DNA of 64,000 nt from Sphingorhabdus contaminans (GCF_007280415.1 NZ_VKKU01000002.1:186001-250000), one strand, 5' to 3'; shown: positions 53,184-62,150, counted from the stretch's first letter. A program made the numbers and translations. Notes: generated from the sequence alone by a model not told the origin.

Positions 53184-54251
53184 TTAATTGGCGGCAAATT
53201 TCATCAGCTTGATCGCTTCGGAATTGGTCACCGCCCCGCCCAGTCTCTTGGTCGCGTAGAAATGGACATAGGGCTTGTTCGAATAGGGATCGCGCAAGAT
53301 GCTGGTCTCGGACCGTTCCGCAATCAGATAGCCTGCACGGAAATTGCCGAAGGCAATCGACAGGCTGCCCGCCGCGATATCAGGCATATCTTCCGCCTCG
53401 ACCACCGGATAACCGAGAAGCATATCCGGCTGCCCTGCCGACAAGCCCGGCTGCCAGATGAAGGCCCCGTCGCTGGTCTTGAACTTTCGGATCGTTGCCA
53501 GCGTCGATGCATTCATGACCCAGCTCGCGCCCTGCCGGTAGGGGGCACGAAGGCTGTGGACCAGCTCGATCAGCCGGTCCTGGGGGTTGGCCGAGGCAAA
53601 GCCGCCCGCCGCACCAGCGGCCACATATTGCAACGTGCCAAAGGGCCGGGTCGCATCGCCTGCGCTGGCAACCGCGCTGCGCAAAAACCCCTTGGGCTTG
53701 TTGATCCCGTCACCATTGACGAAAGCTGCCCCCTCGGCCTTGGCAAATTCGGTCGCAATCTCTGCGGCAAGCCAGCCTTCAACGTCAAAGGCCGCATCGT
53801 CGAGCATGGCCTGCGTCGCCGCCGGATTGGCATATAGCTCTCCAAAGCTTGGCACAATTTCGTGGAAGGTAGGGGTCGCGGTTTCGGGACGGGTCGCCGT
53901 TTCCGATGCCCAGCCCGACGTAATCCCGTTCTGCGTCACCAGCTTGCGGTAACCTGCCGAGCCGACGCGCACCACATTTGCGATACTGCGAATGGGCGAA
54001 ATATCACGCAAGGTGGCATCGATCACCGCGTCAATTTCCTGCGGCACAGCATAGCCACCATCAGCAGCGACGGTTCCGGTGACGCTTTTCAGCTCCACCT
54101 CCGATCCACGGCGTAGATAGCCGTTCACAAAGGCCGCCTTTCCGGCATCGGCAACCTGCGTTCCGGAAAGCGCCGGTCTGGTGACGGCAGCTTCCACGCA
54201 CGCGTCTTCAAACACCGCATCCAGCGATGCGGCTTTCACTTCATAATCCAT
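53184..54251 (-). CDS. HK97-fold major capsid protein (gp5-like)
   Basis: A 355-residue capsid protein. The N-terminal ~30-residue stretch is short, and TVAADGGYAVPQEIDAVIDA begins the HK97 core. GWASETATRPETATPTFHEI is the E-loop-to-P-domain region, and FHEIVPSFGELYANPAATQ and LLGYPVVEAEDMPDI are typical of phage capsids. The ATG follows AAGGAG; longer frames into the protease are rejected. It is one base after the protease stop. Its expected maturation site would be near the start of the core. Confidence 0.92.
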   Translation of the reverse strand: MDYEVKAASLDAVFEDACVEAAVTRPALSGTQVADAGKAAFVNGYLRRGSEVELKSVTGTVAADGGYAVPQEIDAVIDATLRDISPIRSIANVVRVGSAGYRKLVTQNGITSGWASETATRPETATPTFHEIVPSFGELYANPAATQAMLDDAAFDVEGWLAAEIATEFAKAEGAAFVNGDGINKPKGFLRSAVASAGDATRPFGTLQYVAAGAAGGFASANPQDRLIELVHSLRAPYRQGASWVMNASTLATIRKFKTSDGAFIWQPGLSAGQPDMLLGYPVVEAEDMPDIAAGSLSIAFGNFRAGYLIAERSETSILRDPYSNKPYVHFYATKRLGGAVTNSEAIKLMKFAAN

Positions 54252-54252
54252 G

Positions 54253-54636
54253 TCATTCTCCTTGGTTGTGGAATTCCTCAACCGCCAGCACCCGCGCGAG
54301 CGGCTGCATGGGGTGGGTAACAATGCTGACCTCGAGCAGATCGAGGTCGGTAAGTTCGCGATATACGCCGCGTTGCATGGCGCGGACGCGATAGCCAAAT
54401 GACAGGCCGGTACCGGCGCGCACGGCTAAGGCTGCGTCATCATCGACCCGCGCAATCACGCGCAGGCCGCGCCTGTCTTCGGAAAGGCTTTCGATCGTGC
54501 CGATGCGGCGGGAACCATCATGCTGCCACAGCAACGGCAATCCCGTTGCCGCAGCCCGCCCGAACGCGCCCTTTCGCACCACATCGCCGCCCCGGTCGGG
54601 CGCATCGAAAATGGCGGCGTAGCCTGCGATCCTCAT
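54253..54636 (-). CDS. HK97-family prohead protease (gp4-like)
   Basis: A 127-residue serine protease that trims the capsid. It begins RIAGYAAIFDAPDRGGDVV and has KGAFGRAA, LLWQHDGSRRIGT (the His) and LDLLEVSIVTHPMQ (the Ser). This is near the minimum for the family but compares with RcGTA gp4. The start overlaps the DUF6127 gene stop by four bases. Confidence 0.9.
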   Translation of the reverse strand: MRIAGYAAIFDAPDRGGDVVRKGAFGRAAATGLPLLWQHDGSRRIGTIESLSEDRRGLRVIARVDDDAALAVRAGTGLSFGYRVRAMQRGVYRELTDLDLLEVSIVTHPMQPLARVLAVEEFHNQGE

Positions 54637-54890
54637 TGCAGGACAAGACTTGGCAGGCCCATCTTGACCGCCAGCCCGATCAGCAACAGCGCCAATCCCA
54701 TCCGGACCAGCCAGCCTATCGCCGCCTTGCGCGCCGAACGCTTTGCGTCCCGCCAGGCGGAGAGCAGTTCCCGCAATTCGCCCATATCCTTGGCAGCGTG
54801 GCTGTCGTCCAGCCCCAGCCCTGCCAGCGCACGACGCGCACCACTTTCGGAGGCTTGCTCCAGCAAGCCCGGTAGATTGTCATATTCCAT
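54633..54890 (-). CDS. DUF6127 family small membrane protein (gp3.5-like)
   Basis: An 85-residue protein. An acidic helical N-terminal part (LLEQASESGARRALAGLGLD, DMGELRELLSAWRDAKRSA) is followed by one membrane helix (LVRMGLALLLIGLAVKMGL). This matches DUF6127 proteins that lie between portal and protease in sphingomonad GTA clusters. The function is unknown; a membrane role in release or assembly is a guess. Confidence 0.8.
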   Translation of the reverse strand: MEYDNLPGLLEQASESGARRALAGLGLDDSHAAKDMGELRELLSAWRDAKRSARKAAIGWLVRMGLALLLIGLAVKMGLPSLVLQ

Positions 54891-54927
54891 CTGTGATTCC
54901 TCTATTTATTTCGGCACGGATTGGGTT

Positions 54928-55083
54928 ATGTTCCCGCAAATGGGCAGGTGGATCTTCATAATCTTGTGCATCGTGGCGCTGGTGGTCGGCGGCTATTGGT
55001 TTCTGCAGCATGAGGGCATCCAAAGCTGCAACAATGTGGGTGGCGATTGGGATTATGCCCGCTGGAAATGCAACACGGGTTAG
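54928..55083 (+). CDS. Small membrane protein on the opposite strand between DUF6127 and portal
   Basis: A 51-residue protein with a single membrane helix (WIFIILCIVALVVGGYWFL) and a soluble end with two cysteines (IQSCNNVGGDWDYARWKCN), perhaps a disulfide loop. The next Met four codons on is an alternative start. Its stop overlaps the portal gene stop by four bases. Small proteins with a C-(x)nGGxWDY-C end occur in this order, but I could not name a family. Orientation is opposite to the cluster. Confidence 0.55.
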   Translation: MFPQMGRWIFIILCIVALVVGGYWFLQHEGIQSCNNVGGDWDYARWKCNTG

Positions 55084-56201
55084 CTAATCCCCAACAACTC
55101 GCGTTTCTCGTCAGGGTTCAGAAATTCCGCATTTCCAATCTGCGTCCATAGCCGCTCGCGATCTTCAGACAGCGCCGACAACGTATTGAGATCGACCTCA
55201 AATTTCAGACCTTCGAACCAGGGCCGCAGACCTTGTGTGAGCGCGTCGAGCAGCTTATTTGCCAGGGGCAATATTCCCTGTGTCCACAATGCGCGGTTCG
55301 CCTCCCGATAATTGGCATAGGTTGCGTCACCCGGCAGGCCCAGCAACACAGGCGGCACCCCGAAGGCCAGAGCAATTTCGCGCGCCGCGGCCTCTTTCAA
55401 TCCGGCAAAATCCATTTCCGCAGGGGTCAGCGCCATTGCCTGCCAGCTCAACCCCCCTTCCAGCAGCATGGGCCGTCCGGCATTGCCTGCCCCCTGATAG
55501 CTTGTGATCAATTCTTCCTTGAGCCGGGCATATTGTTCGGCGGTCAGGGTTCCTGCCTCCCCCGCTTCATAGACCAGCGCGCCTGAGGGGCGCGCTGCAT
55601 TATCCAGAAGCGCCTTGTTCCAGCGCGTTGCGGCATTGTGGATGGCCATCGCACCGGCAGCGGCCCCCATGGCGCCCATCCCGTAATGATCGTCCAGCGG
55701 ATGCAGGACACGAAGATGGATTATCTGTTCCACCGCCAGGCGCGATGTCGACCCGGCCACCCGATAAATATAGGCCATCGGCCATCCCCGACTGTCCGCC
55801 TCTATCGCGACACGTTCGGGACGTAACGCATAGAGTTCGACCGGCCGCCCGTCCGCGCCCGGCAGAATTTCGACATAGGCGTTTCCGTGAAGGAGCAGAT
55901 GGGTTGCCACCGTTTCCAGCAGCGCCTGACCACATGTCCGTGTCCGGATCAGGTCCAGCGCCACCGGATCGCAGGGCAGCAACGGGGCCGATGCGACCCC
56001 GTCCGTCACCAGGCCAACCGCCCGCTGGGCAATTGCGTTCGAAAGGTAAAGCTCGCGCACCTGCGTCTCGTAAGAACGGGGCCATTCACCAAGCGACGAA
56101 ACGCCCGCGGTTCGCACCGCCGGCAGCCTGTCCTGTTGCACACGCATTTTCCCCGGACGCAGCAACCCGCGCCCGGCTGATTTCCAGCCGAAGATATTCA
56201 T
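55080..56201 (-). CDS. HK97-type portal protein (gp3-like)
   Basis: A 373-residue portal protein. Motifs: YLSNAIAQRAVGLVTDGVAS, HLLLHGNAYVEILPGADGRP, NKALLDNAARPSGALVYEA, TAEQYARLKEELITSYQGAG and FGVPPVLLGLPGDATYANYR, all characteristic. The ATG MNIFGWKSAGRG has AAGGAA upstream; a longer frame is rejected. It is the first gene of the cluster on this strand. No terminase gene follows upstream (next is a dioxygenase gene), which is unusual for GTA clusters. Confidence 0.92.
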   Translation of the reverse strand: MNIFGWKSAGRGLLRPGKMRVQQDRLPAVRTAGVSSLGEWPRSYETQVRELYLSNAIAQRAVGLVTDGVASAPLLPCDPVALDLIRTRTCGQALLETVATHLLLHGNAYVEILPGADGRPVELYALRPERVAIEADSRGWPMAYIYRVAGSTSRLAVEQIIHLRVLHPLDDHYGMGAMGAAAGAMAIHNAATRWNKALLDNAARPSGALVYEAGEAGTLTAEQYARLKEELITSYQGAGNAGRPMLLEGGLSWQAMALTPAEMDFAGLKEAAAREIALAFGVPPVLLGLPGDATYANYREANRALWTQGILPLANKLLDALTQGLRPWFEGLKFEVDLNTLSALSEDRERLWTQIGNAEFLNPDEKRELLGIS

Positions 56202-56455
56202 GCCTATTCCTTGAAGCGGCGTATCGCCCGGCACGCGCCAAAGAGCCGGACGCATTTGCCGGCCCCAGCGCCCTTTCCCGGGTGCGAATCGCAATTTTCG
56301 ATGATGCCTATTTGTACCTAAAGAGCGTTACGCTGTCAATAGTAATTTACCGATATGGTTATTTTGAGCAACATCACCAGGCATCGGGCCCATTTTCCGA
56401 GGCTATCGCGTGTGGCGCGACCGGCTGGTCGCCTTTTTGAAGGCAGCGCCTGCGG

Positions 56456-57136
56456 CTAAAGCGCCCAGCGGCGGATGAGATTATGGTAAAGCTGCGTCAG
56501 GCGCAGCACTTCGGCATCGCCTGCGCCACGGTCGGCGGTGAGATGCTGGATACTCTGGTCAAGGTCGAACAGCATTTCGCGTGCTTGCGTATCGCGGACC
56601 ATGGACTGGACCCAGAAAAAGCAACTGATCCGTTCCCCCCGCGTCACCCCGGTCACATGATGGAGGCTGGACGACGGGTAGAGCAGCATATGCCCGGCCG
56701 GTAATTTGTACGATGCCTGCCCGAACGCCCCCTGTACGACCAGATCGCCCCCGTCATAACAGTCCGGATCGGTCAGGAACAAGGTGGCGGACAGATCCGT
56801 CCGCATCTGCTGCCCTGTCGCGGGATCGACACGGATCGCATTATCCACATGGTCGCCAAACCCGTCGCCCGGACCATAGCGATTGAACAGCGGCGGATAG
56901 ATGGCGTGGGGCAAAGCGGCCGAAAGGAACAGGCCATTTTGTGCCAGCGCCCGCTGCACAAGGACGCGCGCCTGACGTGCTGCCGCGCCAGCCTCGGGCA
57001 ATTGCCGGTTATGTTTGGCAAGAGCGGCACCGGGCCCGCTGGTGGCGTTGCCGTCCACCCAATCCGCTGTGGAGAGGGCATGGCCCAGCTCCACAGCTTC
57101 ATGGGGGGGAAGGACATCGGGGATCGCGATCAGCAT
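56456..57136 (-). CDS. piuC: PKHD-type Fe(II)/2-oxoglutarate dioxygenase (PiuC-like)
   Basis: A 226-residue dioxygenase. The iron triad is His96 and Asp98 in GDHVDNAIR and His159 in SSSLHHVTGVTRGER, with Arg167 for 2-oxoglutarate. The ATG MLIAIPDVLPP is preferred over a longer frame reading into the receptor gene. PiuC proteins regularly follow catecholate siderophore receptors such as Fiu; here it is 10 bp after the receptor stop, so it is probably iron-regulated through the receptor's Fur boxes. Its biochemical target is not known. Confidence 0.9.
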   Translation of the reverse strand: MLIAIPDVLPPHEAVELGHALSTADWVDGNATSGPGAALAKHNRQLPEAGAAARQARVLVQRALAQNGLFLSAALPHAIYPPLFNRYGPGDGFGDHVDNAIRVDPATGQQMRTDLSATLFLTDPDCYDGGDLVVQGAFGQASYKLPAGHMLLYPSSSLHHVTGVTRGERISCFFWVQSMVRDTQAREMLFDLDQSIQHLTADRGAGDAEVLRLTQLYHNLIRRWAL

Positions 57137-57146
57137 GGCGCGAACC

Positions 57147-59432
57147 TCAAAAGCTGGCGGTGAGTGACAGTGTGGCGGACCGCCCGGGCGCGATATAGGC
57201 AAAGGGACTGCCGGAACGGTAGATGGCATCATAATAGACCTTGTCGGTCAGGTTGAGGACATTGACCCGCGCCTCCAGCCCCTCACGCACCTGCCACCGT
57301 GCAACCGCGTCGAAGCGCGTATAACCGGGTACAAAGGCGGTGCCGGCCACCTGTGTGCCGCCATAGATCTTGCTTTGATGATAGACTTGCCCGCCAATTT
57401 CGACCCGGTCGGTTAATGCATAGGTCGCAAGCAGGGACGCGCTGTACTTGGGGATATTGGCAAAGGGCCGCCCTTCATTTGCGGCATTTACCGAATTGAC
57501 CAGCTTGGCATCGGTATAGGTATAGCCGCCGAACAGATGCACCTTGTCGCCCAGATTACCCGCAACACCAAGCTCGACCCCGCGCGACCGCAACTTGCCC
57601 ACCAGTTCGTAGACGCCGGGAGAGGTCTGCTCACGGGCATTTTGCTTGGTGATCTGGAACAGCGCACCTGTCAGCAGCAACTCGCCATTGAAGAGCTCGC
57701 CCTTTACGCCGACTTCCAGATTTTCGTTCCGTTCAGGCTCCAGATTTTGGGTCACGGCAGCAAGGCCGTCATAGGCGATGCCGTTGCCGTCAATCTGCTC
57801 CCCGCTCGGGTTGGACGACGTGCTGTAGGACGCATAAAGACTGACCGCCTCGACCGGTTTGTACAACCCGCTTGCCTGCCAGTTGAGGAAGCTGACATTG
57901 TTGGCCAGCCGTTCAGGCTGCAATCCCGCCGCGTTGCTGGCGTCGGGGTTGAACAGGGCGATGTCATAACTGTCGTACCGCGCGCCCAGGGTGACCGAGA
58001 ATTTCGGCCCGAATTTGATGGTATCGATCAGATAGACGCCGGTTGATTCCACCCGCGTTTGCGTAGGCCCGGTGACGCCATCGACATAGGATGTCAGCGT
58101 TCCGTTCAACAGCGGATCGGGGTTGAGCAAATTGCGGATGAAGGGCGAGACCGAGAGCACATTGCCATTCGCATCCTCGACAAAGGCGGAGGTCAGCAGG
58201 CGATGGGCATCGACTTTTTCCAACGCATATTCCGCGCCGAAGACCAGCGTATGCGAAAAGCCTTCAATGCCCAGGCGAATGGTCGCATCGGCAAGGCTCG
58301 CCAGATAGCGTGTGTCGGAATAGCGCCGTTGCGCACCGGGCGCGACGGTGAACTGGTCCTCGGGCAGCAGCGTTCCTGTGGCGGGGCATGCGCCTGTGGC
58401 GGTGCGGGTAAAGCGGCAGACGGCGCCGACGGGCCCGGCCAGATAGCGGTTATAGGTCTCCCCATAGCGTGTGATACTGCGCAGCGCGAGCGCGTCTATC
58501 GGATCATATTCCACCGCAAAGGTGCCGATATCGGAACCATTATAAAGGAAGTCGCGCCCGATCACGCCGTAAAAGTTATCGCGGTCAACCTTATAGGGTT
58601 GCTGCGTCGTGCTGTCGAACGGATGCCCCCAGTCCGGCACACCGTCGAGCCGGAAGTGGTAATAATCCGCCGTGACGAGCAGGCCATTGACCGGGTTCCA
58701 TCCCAGCGCAATGGCCGTCCCCTTCTTCGTGCTTTCCACATAATCGCGGCCCGGCGTGTCGGCCTGATGATAGAGCGTGTTGACCCGCAGCGCGAGGCTG
58801 TCGGTCAGCATGACATTGGCATCGATGGTGCCGCGATAGTGGTTTTCGGTCCCGACCGTTCCTTCGACAACGGCAAAGTCATTGCCGATCTGTGGCCGCT
58901 TTGACTGGAGGCTGACCAGCCCGCCGGTCGTCCCGCGCCCACCGAAACTGCCCGAGGGGCCTTTGACAATTTCGATCTGCTCGACGCCGAAAATCTCCCG
59001 GCTGGATACGCCGGGGTCGCGCAGCCCGTCGATATAGACATCGTTGCGCGCCTCAAACCCGCGGATGAAGATACGGTCGCCAAAGGCATTGCCCCCTTCG
59101 CCTGTACCCAAGGTCACGCCGGGAGTGGAACGCACCACTTCGCGAAAGCTGGTCGCGCCAATATCCTCGATCACCTCTTTCGGGATCACCGTGATGCTTT
59201 TCGGCGTATCGCGCAACGGTTCGGTAAATTTGCTGTTGGCCGAATTTTCGACCTTATACGGCGCATTCGGATTTGCGTTGGGATTTGCATCGCCATCCCG
59301 CTCTCCCGTGACGACAATCGTCCGCCGATCCTCCGATTCCGCCAGATCATCCTCGGCAAGAGCCGGACCAATAACAGAAGCCGAGAGCGCACCTGCCAAA
59401 AGGGCACGCGAAACGAGGGCGGGACGAGACAT
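57147..59432 (-). CDS. fiu: TonB-dependent catecholate siderophore receptor (Fiu-like)
   Basis: A 761-residue outer membrane receptor. A signal peptide (LLAGALSASVIGPALA) precedes the plug (SITVIPKEVIEDIGATSFRE, RIFIRGFEARNDVYIDGLRD, VEQIEIVKGPSGSFGGRG) and the 22-strand barrel, ending ATLSLTASF with C-terminal Phe. The ATG at 59432 has AAAGGA six bases upstream; the ATG two codons earlier would have no spacing. Two Fur-like palindromes lie 24 and 59 bases upstream. It forms an operon with piuC. Confidence 0.93.
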   Translation of the reverse strand: MSRPALVSRALLAGALSASVIGPALAEDDLAESEDRRTIVVTGERDGDANPNANPNAPYKVENSANSKFTEPLRDTPKSITVIPKEVIEDIGATSFREVVRSTPGVTLGTGEGGNAFGDRIFIRGFEARNDVYIDGLRDPGVSSREIFGVEQIEIVKGPSGSFGGRGTTGGLVSLQSKRPQIGNDFAVVEGTVGTENHYRGTIDANVMLTDSLALRVNTLYHQADTPGRDYVESTKKGTAIALGWNPVNGLLVTADYYHFRLDGVPDWGHPFDSTTQQPYKVDRDNFYGVIGRDFLYNGSDIGTFAVEYDPIDALALRSITRYGETYNRYLAGPVGAVCRFTRTATGACPATGTLLPEDQFTVAPGAQRRYSDTRYLASLADATIRLGIEGFSHTLVFGAEYALEKVDAHRLLTSAFVEDANGNVLSVSPFIRNLLNPDPLLNGTLTSYVDGVTGPTQTRVESTGVYLIDTIKFGPKFSVTLGARYDSYDIALFNPDASNAAGLQPERLANNVSFLNWQASGLYKPVEAVSLYASYSTSSNPSGEQIDGNGIAYDGLAAVTQNLEPERNENLEVGVKGELFNGELLLTGALFQITKQNAREQTSPGVYELVGKLRSRGVELGVAGNLGDKVHLFGGYTYTDAKLVNSVNAANEGRPFANIPKYSASLLATYALTDRVEIGGQVYHQSKIYGGTQVAGTAFVPGYTRFDAVARWQVREGLEARVNVLNLTDKVYYDAIYRSGSPFAYIAPGRSATLSLTASF

Positions 59433-59455
59433 GAACATTCCTTTAGCTGCTTTAT

Positions 59456-59470
59456 TGAGAACGATTCTCA
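59456..59470. promoter_or_regulatory. Fur box 1
   Basis: Perfect palindrome TGAGAACGATTCTCA, close to the Fur consensus for iron repression, 24 bases before the receptor ATG. Confidence 0.8.
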
Positions 59471-59490
59471 TTAATGTGATGTGCAGTTAT

Positions 59491-59505
59491 TAAGAATGAT
59501 TCTTA
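59491..59505. promoter_or_regulatory. Fur box 2
   Basis: Perfect palindrome TAAGAATGATTCTTA, a second Fur-type element 35 bases upstream of the first; tandem boxes suggest tight repression. Confidence 0.72.
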
Positions 59506-59555
59506 TTTGCAATACTTATTCCGGCCGGGAGAATGTTTTGCGACGAACGGACATG

Positions 59556-59596
59556 AAAAACCCCTGCCGGTCGAGGTGCGCCTCGTCCGGCAGGGG
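59556..59596 (-). terminator. Intrinsic terminator after the GST gene
   Basis: On the minus strand the 10-bp GC-rich stem CCCCTGCCGG/CCGGCAGGGG, with 16-base loop that itself can fold, is followed by TTTTT. It lies ~40 bp past the GST stop, between that gene and the Fur boxes. Confidence 0.88.
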
Positions 59597-59635
59597 CTAT
59601 GATTTCAGCGGTGAAGCTCAGTCAGCGCTGATCAG

Positions 59636-60274
59636 TCAACCCAGACCCAGCATCTTCCGTTCGCGACGGATCCAGTCGGCGAAGCTGGGGCGGCTGTGCA
59701 TGCTGGCGAGATAGGCGGTCAGCTTGGGATAGGTTGCCGCGTCGGGGACATAGCCTGCATGCGCGGCATTGACGAAGGGGCTGGCGACCGAAACGTCGGC
59801 CAGCGTCAGGCTGTCGCCAACCAGAAAGCCACCGTCGTCAATAATTCCTTCAAGATAGGCGCAAATCGGACCCATGTCCGTCTCGCCCTTGGCCGCCGCC
59901 GCATCATCGCCGGGCTTGCCGACAAATTTGGGGGAGACGATCCGGTTGAAGAACATGGCCCCTGCGGCGGCTGTCAGTATCGTGTCGGCAAATTCGTCGA
60001 ACCAGATCACCCGCGCCCGGCTTTCCGCATCCGCCGGGATCAGCGGCTTGTCCGTATATTTGGTGTCGAGATAGGTGACGATGGCGGTCGAATCCGAAAT
60101 GGCAAAGTCACCATCTGCAAAACCGGGCATTTTGCGAAACGGACTGCAGGCGAGGAATTCGGGATTCTGGTCACCAAGGCCAATCGGCACCAATTCCAGC
60201 GCCAATCCTTTTTCGGCGGCGAAGGCCAAAACTTTGCGAACGAAGGGGGAAACGGGGGCACCATATAGCTTCAT
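59636..60274 (-). CDS. Glutathione S-transferase family protein
   Basis: A 212-residue GST. The N-terminal thioredoxin-like half starts MKLYGAPVSPFVRKVLAFAA with Ser at the expected active position and DSTAIVTYLD as the glutathione-binding SNAIL-like motif. The C-terminal helical half has GDSLTLADVSVASPFVNA. The start is the ATG 14 codons into the longest frame. It probably conjugates or reduces electrophiles in the cytoplasm. Transcription ends at the following intrinsic terminator. Confidence 0.88.
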   Translation of the reverse strand: MKLYGAPVSPFVRKVLAFAAEKGLALELVPIGLGDQNPEFLACSPFRKMPGFADGDFAISDSTAIVTYLDTKYTDKPLIPADAESRARVIWFDEFADTILTAAAGAMFFNRIVSPKFVGKPGDDAAAAKGETDMGPICAYLEGIIDDGGFLVGDSLTLADVSVASPFVNAAHAGYVPDAATYPKLTAYLASMHSRPSFADWIRRERKMLGLG

Positions 60275-60445
60275 GAGCAACTCTCCTGAGGAACTGGCCG
60301 GAATCGGTCCTGTCACCTACATTGGCATATAGGTTTCTTTTTGCAACTCTTTTCAGGGGCGCGGAACAATTTCCCTTCTGGTTCATTTCCCCCGGCAACA
60401 CCTACAGTTATTGCGGGCGTCCTTCGAACGTCCGGAGGGATAGTG

Positions 60446-60649
60446 ATGGCGACTTTGCTGGATATTGCTGGAAAACCCCTGCCACCGCGCAACCGCGCCA
60501 AACGGCGGCTGCAGCAGCAGGATTTGCGTGATCTGACGAAAATCCTGGTGGTTCTGCTGCTGATAATCGTGAGCTATTTTATGGTTGCGCCCGAACGTGA
60601 TGCGGCTGCGGAAATTCGTGTGGCGGCCAGCGCCAAGGCGCGCGCCTGA
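60446..60649 (+). CDS. Small membrane protein, unknown
   Basis: A 67-residue protein: a polar, basic N-terminus (PLPPRNRAKRRLQQQDLRD) and one membrane helix (ILVVLLLIIVSYFMV). The ATG is chosen because the extra upstream codons would not encode a plausible start. Nothing identifies a function. It lies between the GST and YqaA genes. Confidence 0.55.
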   Translation: MATLLDIAGKPLPPRNRAKRRLQQQDLRDLTKILVVLLLIIVSYFMVAPERDAAAEIRVAASAKARA

Positions 60650-60717
60650 AAATACCGCACCCCCAATCTTCCGAAAAATTTGGACAATAGGAACCGCGAC
60701 GGCTAACGCCCCGCCTG

Positions 60718-61368
60718 ATGTTAAGACGCCTCTATGACTGGATGATGGAAAAGGCCGCTCACGCGCATGCGGAGCGATGGCTGTTCCTGTTCTCTTTCAT
60801 AGAATCGAGCTTTTTCCCGATACCGCCGCATCCGCTGCTCGGCCTGATGTGCCTTGCCCGACCGGACAAGGCGCTGCGCTACGGAATGGTGTGCACGCTC
60901 GCCTCCGTGCTCGGCGGGCTATTCGGCTATGCGATCGGCTTCTTTGCCTATGAAACAATCGGCGTCGGGTTGTTGAAGGCACTCGGCCTGTGGGAGAGTT
61001 TTCCCGCCGCTGCCTGTTACCTGCGTGAATTCGGCGCGGAGATAATCCTGATAAAGGGCGCGACACCCATTCCGTTCAAGCTGCTGACGCTGACGGCCGG
61101 ATTCATCCATATGGACCTGTGGACCTTCATCTGGGCCAGCGTCCTTTCGCGCGCGTTCCAGTTCATGCTGGTCGGTGCGCTTTTCTGGAAATTTGGCCCG
61201 CCCATCAAAAGCTTCATCGACAAATATCTGGGCTGGGTCACGGCCGGTTTTCTGGTGCTGGTCGTCGGGGGCTTCATTGCCTTTTCGATGTTGGCAGGTG
61301 GCGGTGCGGAAAAGAGCGATAAATGCTCGAACGTTGCCAAAATGCAGCAAATGTCCCCCCCGGCTTAG
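60718..61368 (+). CDS. YqaA-family membrane protein (DedA-like VTT domain)
   Basis: A 216-residue membrane protein with the SNARE-associated/VTT fold. FIESSFFPIPPHPLLGLMCL and RYGMVCTLASVLGGLFGYAI, then IILIKGATPIPFKLLTLTAG, are the re-entrant segments of the YqaA/DedA family, whose members may flip lipids or sustain membrane potential. The tail KCSNVAKMQQMSPPA is polar. It is read with its upstream small gene. The substrate is not known. Confidence 0.85.
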   Translation: MLRRLYDWMMEKAAHAHAERWLFLFSFIESSFFPIPPHPLLGLMCLARPDKALRYGMVCTLASVLGGLFGYAIGFFAYETIGVGLLKALGLWESFPAAACYLREFGAEIILIKGATPIPFKLLTLTAGFIHMDLWTFIWASVLSRAFQFMLVGALFWKFGPPIKSFIDKYLGWVTAGFLVLVVGGFIAFSMLAGGGAEKSDKCSNVAKMQQMSPPA

Positions 61369-61418
61369 GGGCTTGTTAAGCAGCGGCGGCTAGAATCGCA
61401 GCGGAACAAGGTGGACTT

Positions 61419-61730
61419 ATGGACAACAGCTCTCGCAACATTGTCAGTTTTATCGCGACCGTTACAATTGCCGCTCTCGTCTTGATGGGTGCCCATTTTT
61501 ACGCCCAAAGCGGGGAAGAGGCTTCGGCGACCGAAGAGGCGAACCCGACGGCCCAGATTCTGCCGCAAAATGCAGTCCCTGCAAAAGAAAGCGACCTTGC
61601 CGAAGCGGCGCTGGACGAGGTTGAGGACGATGATTCAGTCGTTCGCGAAGCGGAAGTGACGATCGAGCCGACCGAAGCGATCACCGGCGAACCATCCGCA
61701 GAAGTTCAGCCCGTCAACGCGACACCCTGA
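61419..61730 (+). CDS. Hypothetical membrane-anchored acidic protein
   Basis: A 103-residue protein with one N-terminal helix (IVSFIATVTIAALVLMGAHF) and a 70-residue acidic Ala/Glu/Asp-rich tail, probably disordered in the periplasm. Starts 50 bp after the YqaA stop. No family recognised. The convergent VOC gene ends one base after its stop. Confidence 0.55.
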   Translation: MDNSSRNIVSFIATVTIAALVLMGAHFYAQSGEEASATEEANPTAQILPQNAVPAKESDLAEAALDEVEDDDSVVREAEVTIEPTEAITGEPSAEVQPVNATP

Positions 61731-62150
61731 TCAGCGGGCAAACAGATTGGCTTCGTCGCCAAATGCCTTGAACTCGAGGGCATTTCCGCTGGGATCGTAA
61801 AAGAACATCGTCGCCTGTTCCCCAATCTCGCCTTTGAAGCGAATATGGGGAGCAATACCAAATTCTATTCCCGCGGCATCGACACGTTTTGCCAGATCCT
61901 CCCATTGCGCCATGGTCAGAACAACGCCGAAATGGGGCACGGGCACATCTTTCCCGTCGACCGGATTATGTGTCGACACCGAACGGACCGCAGGATCAAG
62001 GTGCGCGACAAGTTGGTGCCCGAAGAAATTGAAATCCACCCAATGATCGGATGAGCGACCCTCTTCACAGCCAAGAATGTCGCCGTAAAAATGCCGGGCC
62101 GCCGCCAGGTCATGGACAGGAAAAGCGAGGTGAAAAGGTCTCAGGCTCAT
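61731..62150 (-). CDS. VOC-family (glyoxalase/bleomycin-resistance-like) protein
   Basis: A 139-residue protein with two beta-alpha-beta-beta-beta units. The start [20 protein letters not shown] is the usual VOC opening with a metal His at position ~7, and NALEFKAF near the end carries the Glu ligand. Family members act as glyoxalases or bind small molecules. Start overlaps the stop of the next minus-strand gene by four bases (ATGA). Confidence 0.85.
   Translation of the reverse strand: MSLRPFHLAFPVHDLAAARHFYGDILGCEEGRSSDHWVDFNFFGHQLVAHLDPAVRSVSTHNPVDGKDVPVPHFGVVLTMAQWEDLAKRVDAAGIEFGIAPHIRFKGEIGEQATMFFYDPSGNALEFKAFGDEANLFAR

Noticed and set aside
41844-56201. The cluster as a prophage
   Set aside because: No integrase, repressor, lysis, replication genes or attachment repeats are seen, and the gene order follows GTA clusters.
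56202-56455. A terminase remnant upstream of the portal gene
   Set aside because: None of the visible frames in this 254-bp interval resembles terminase ATPase or nuclease motifs.
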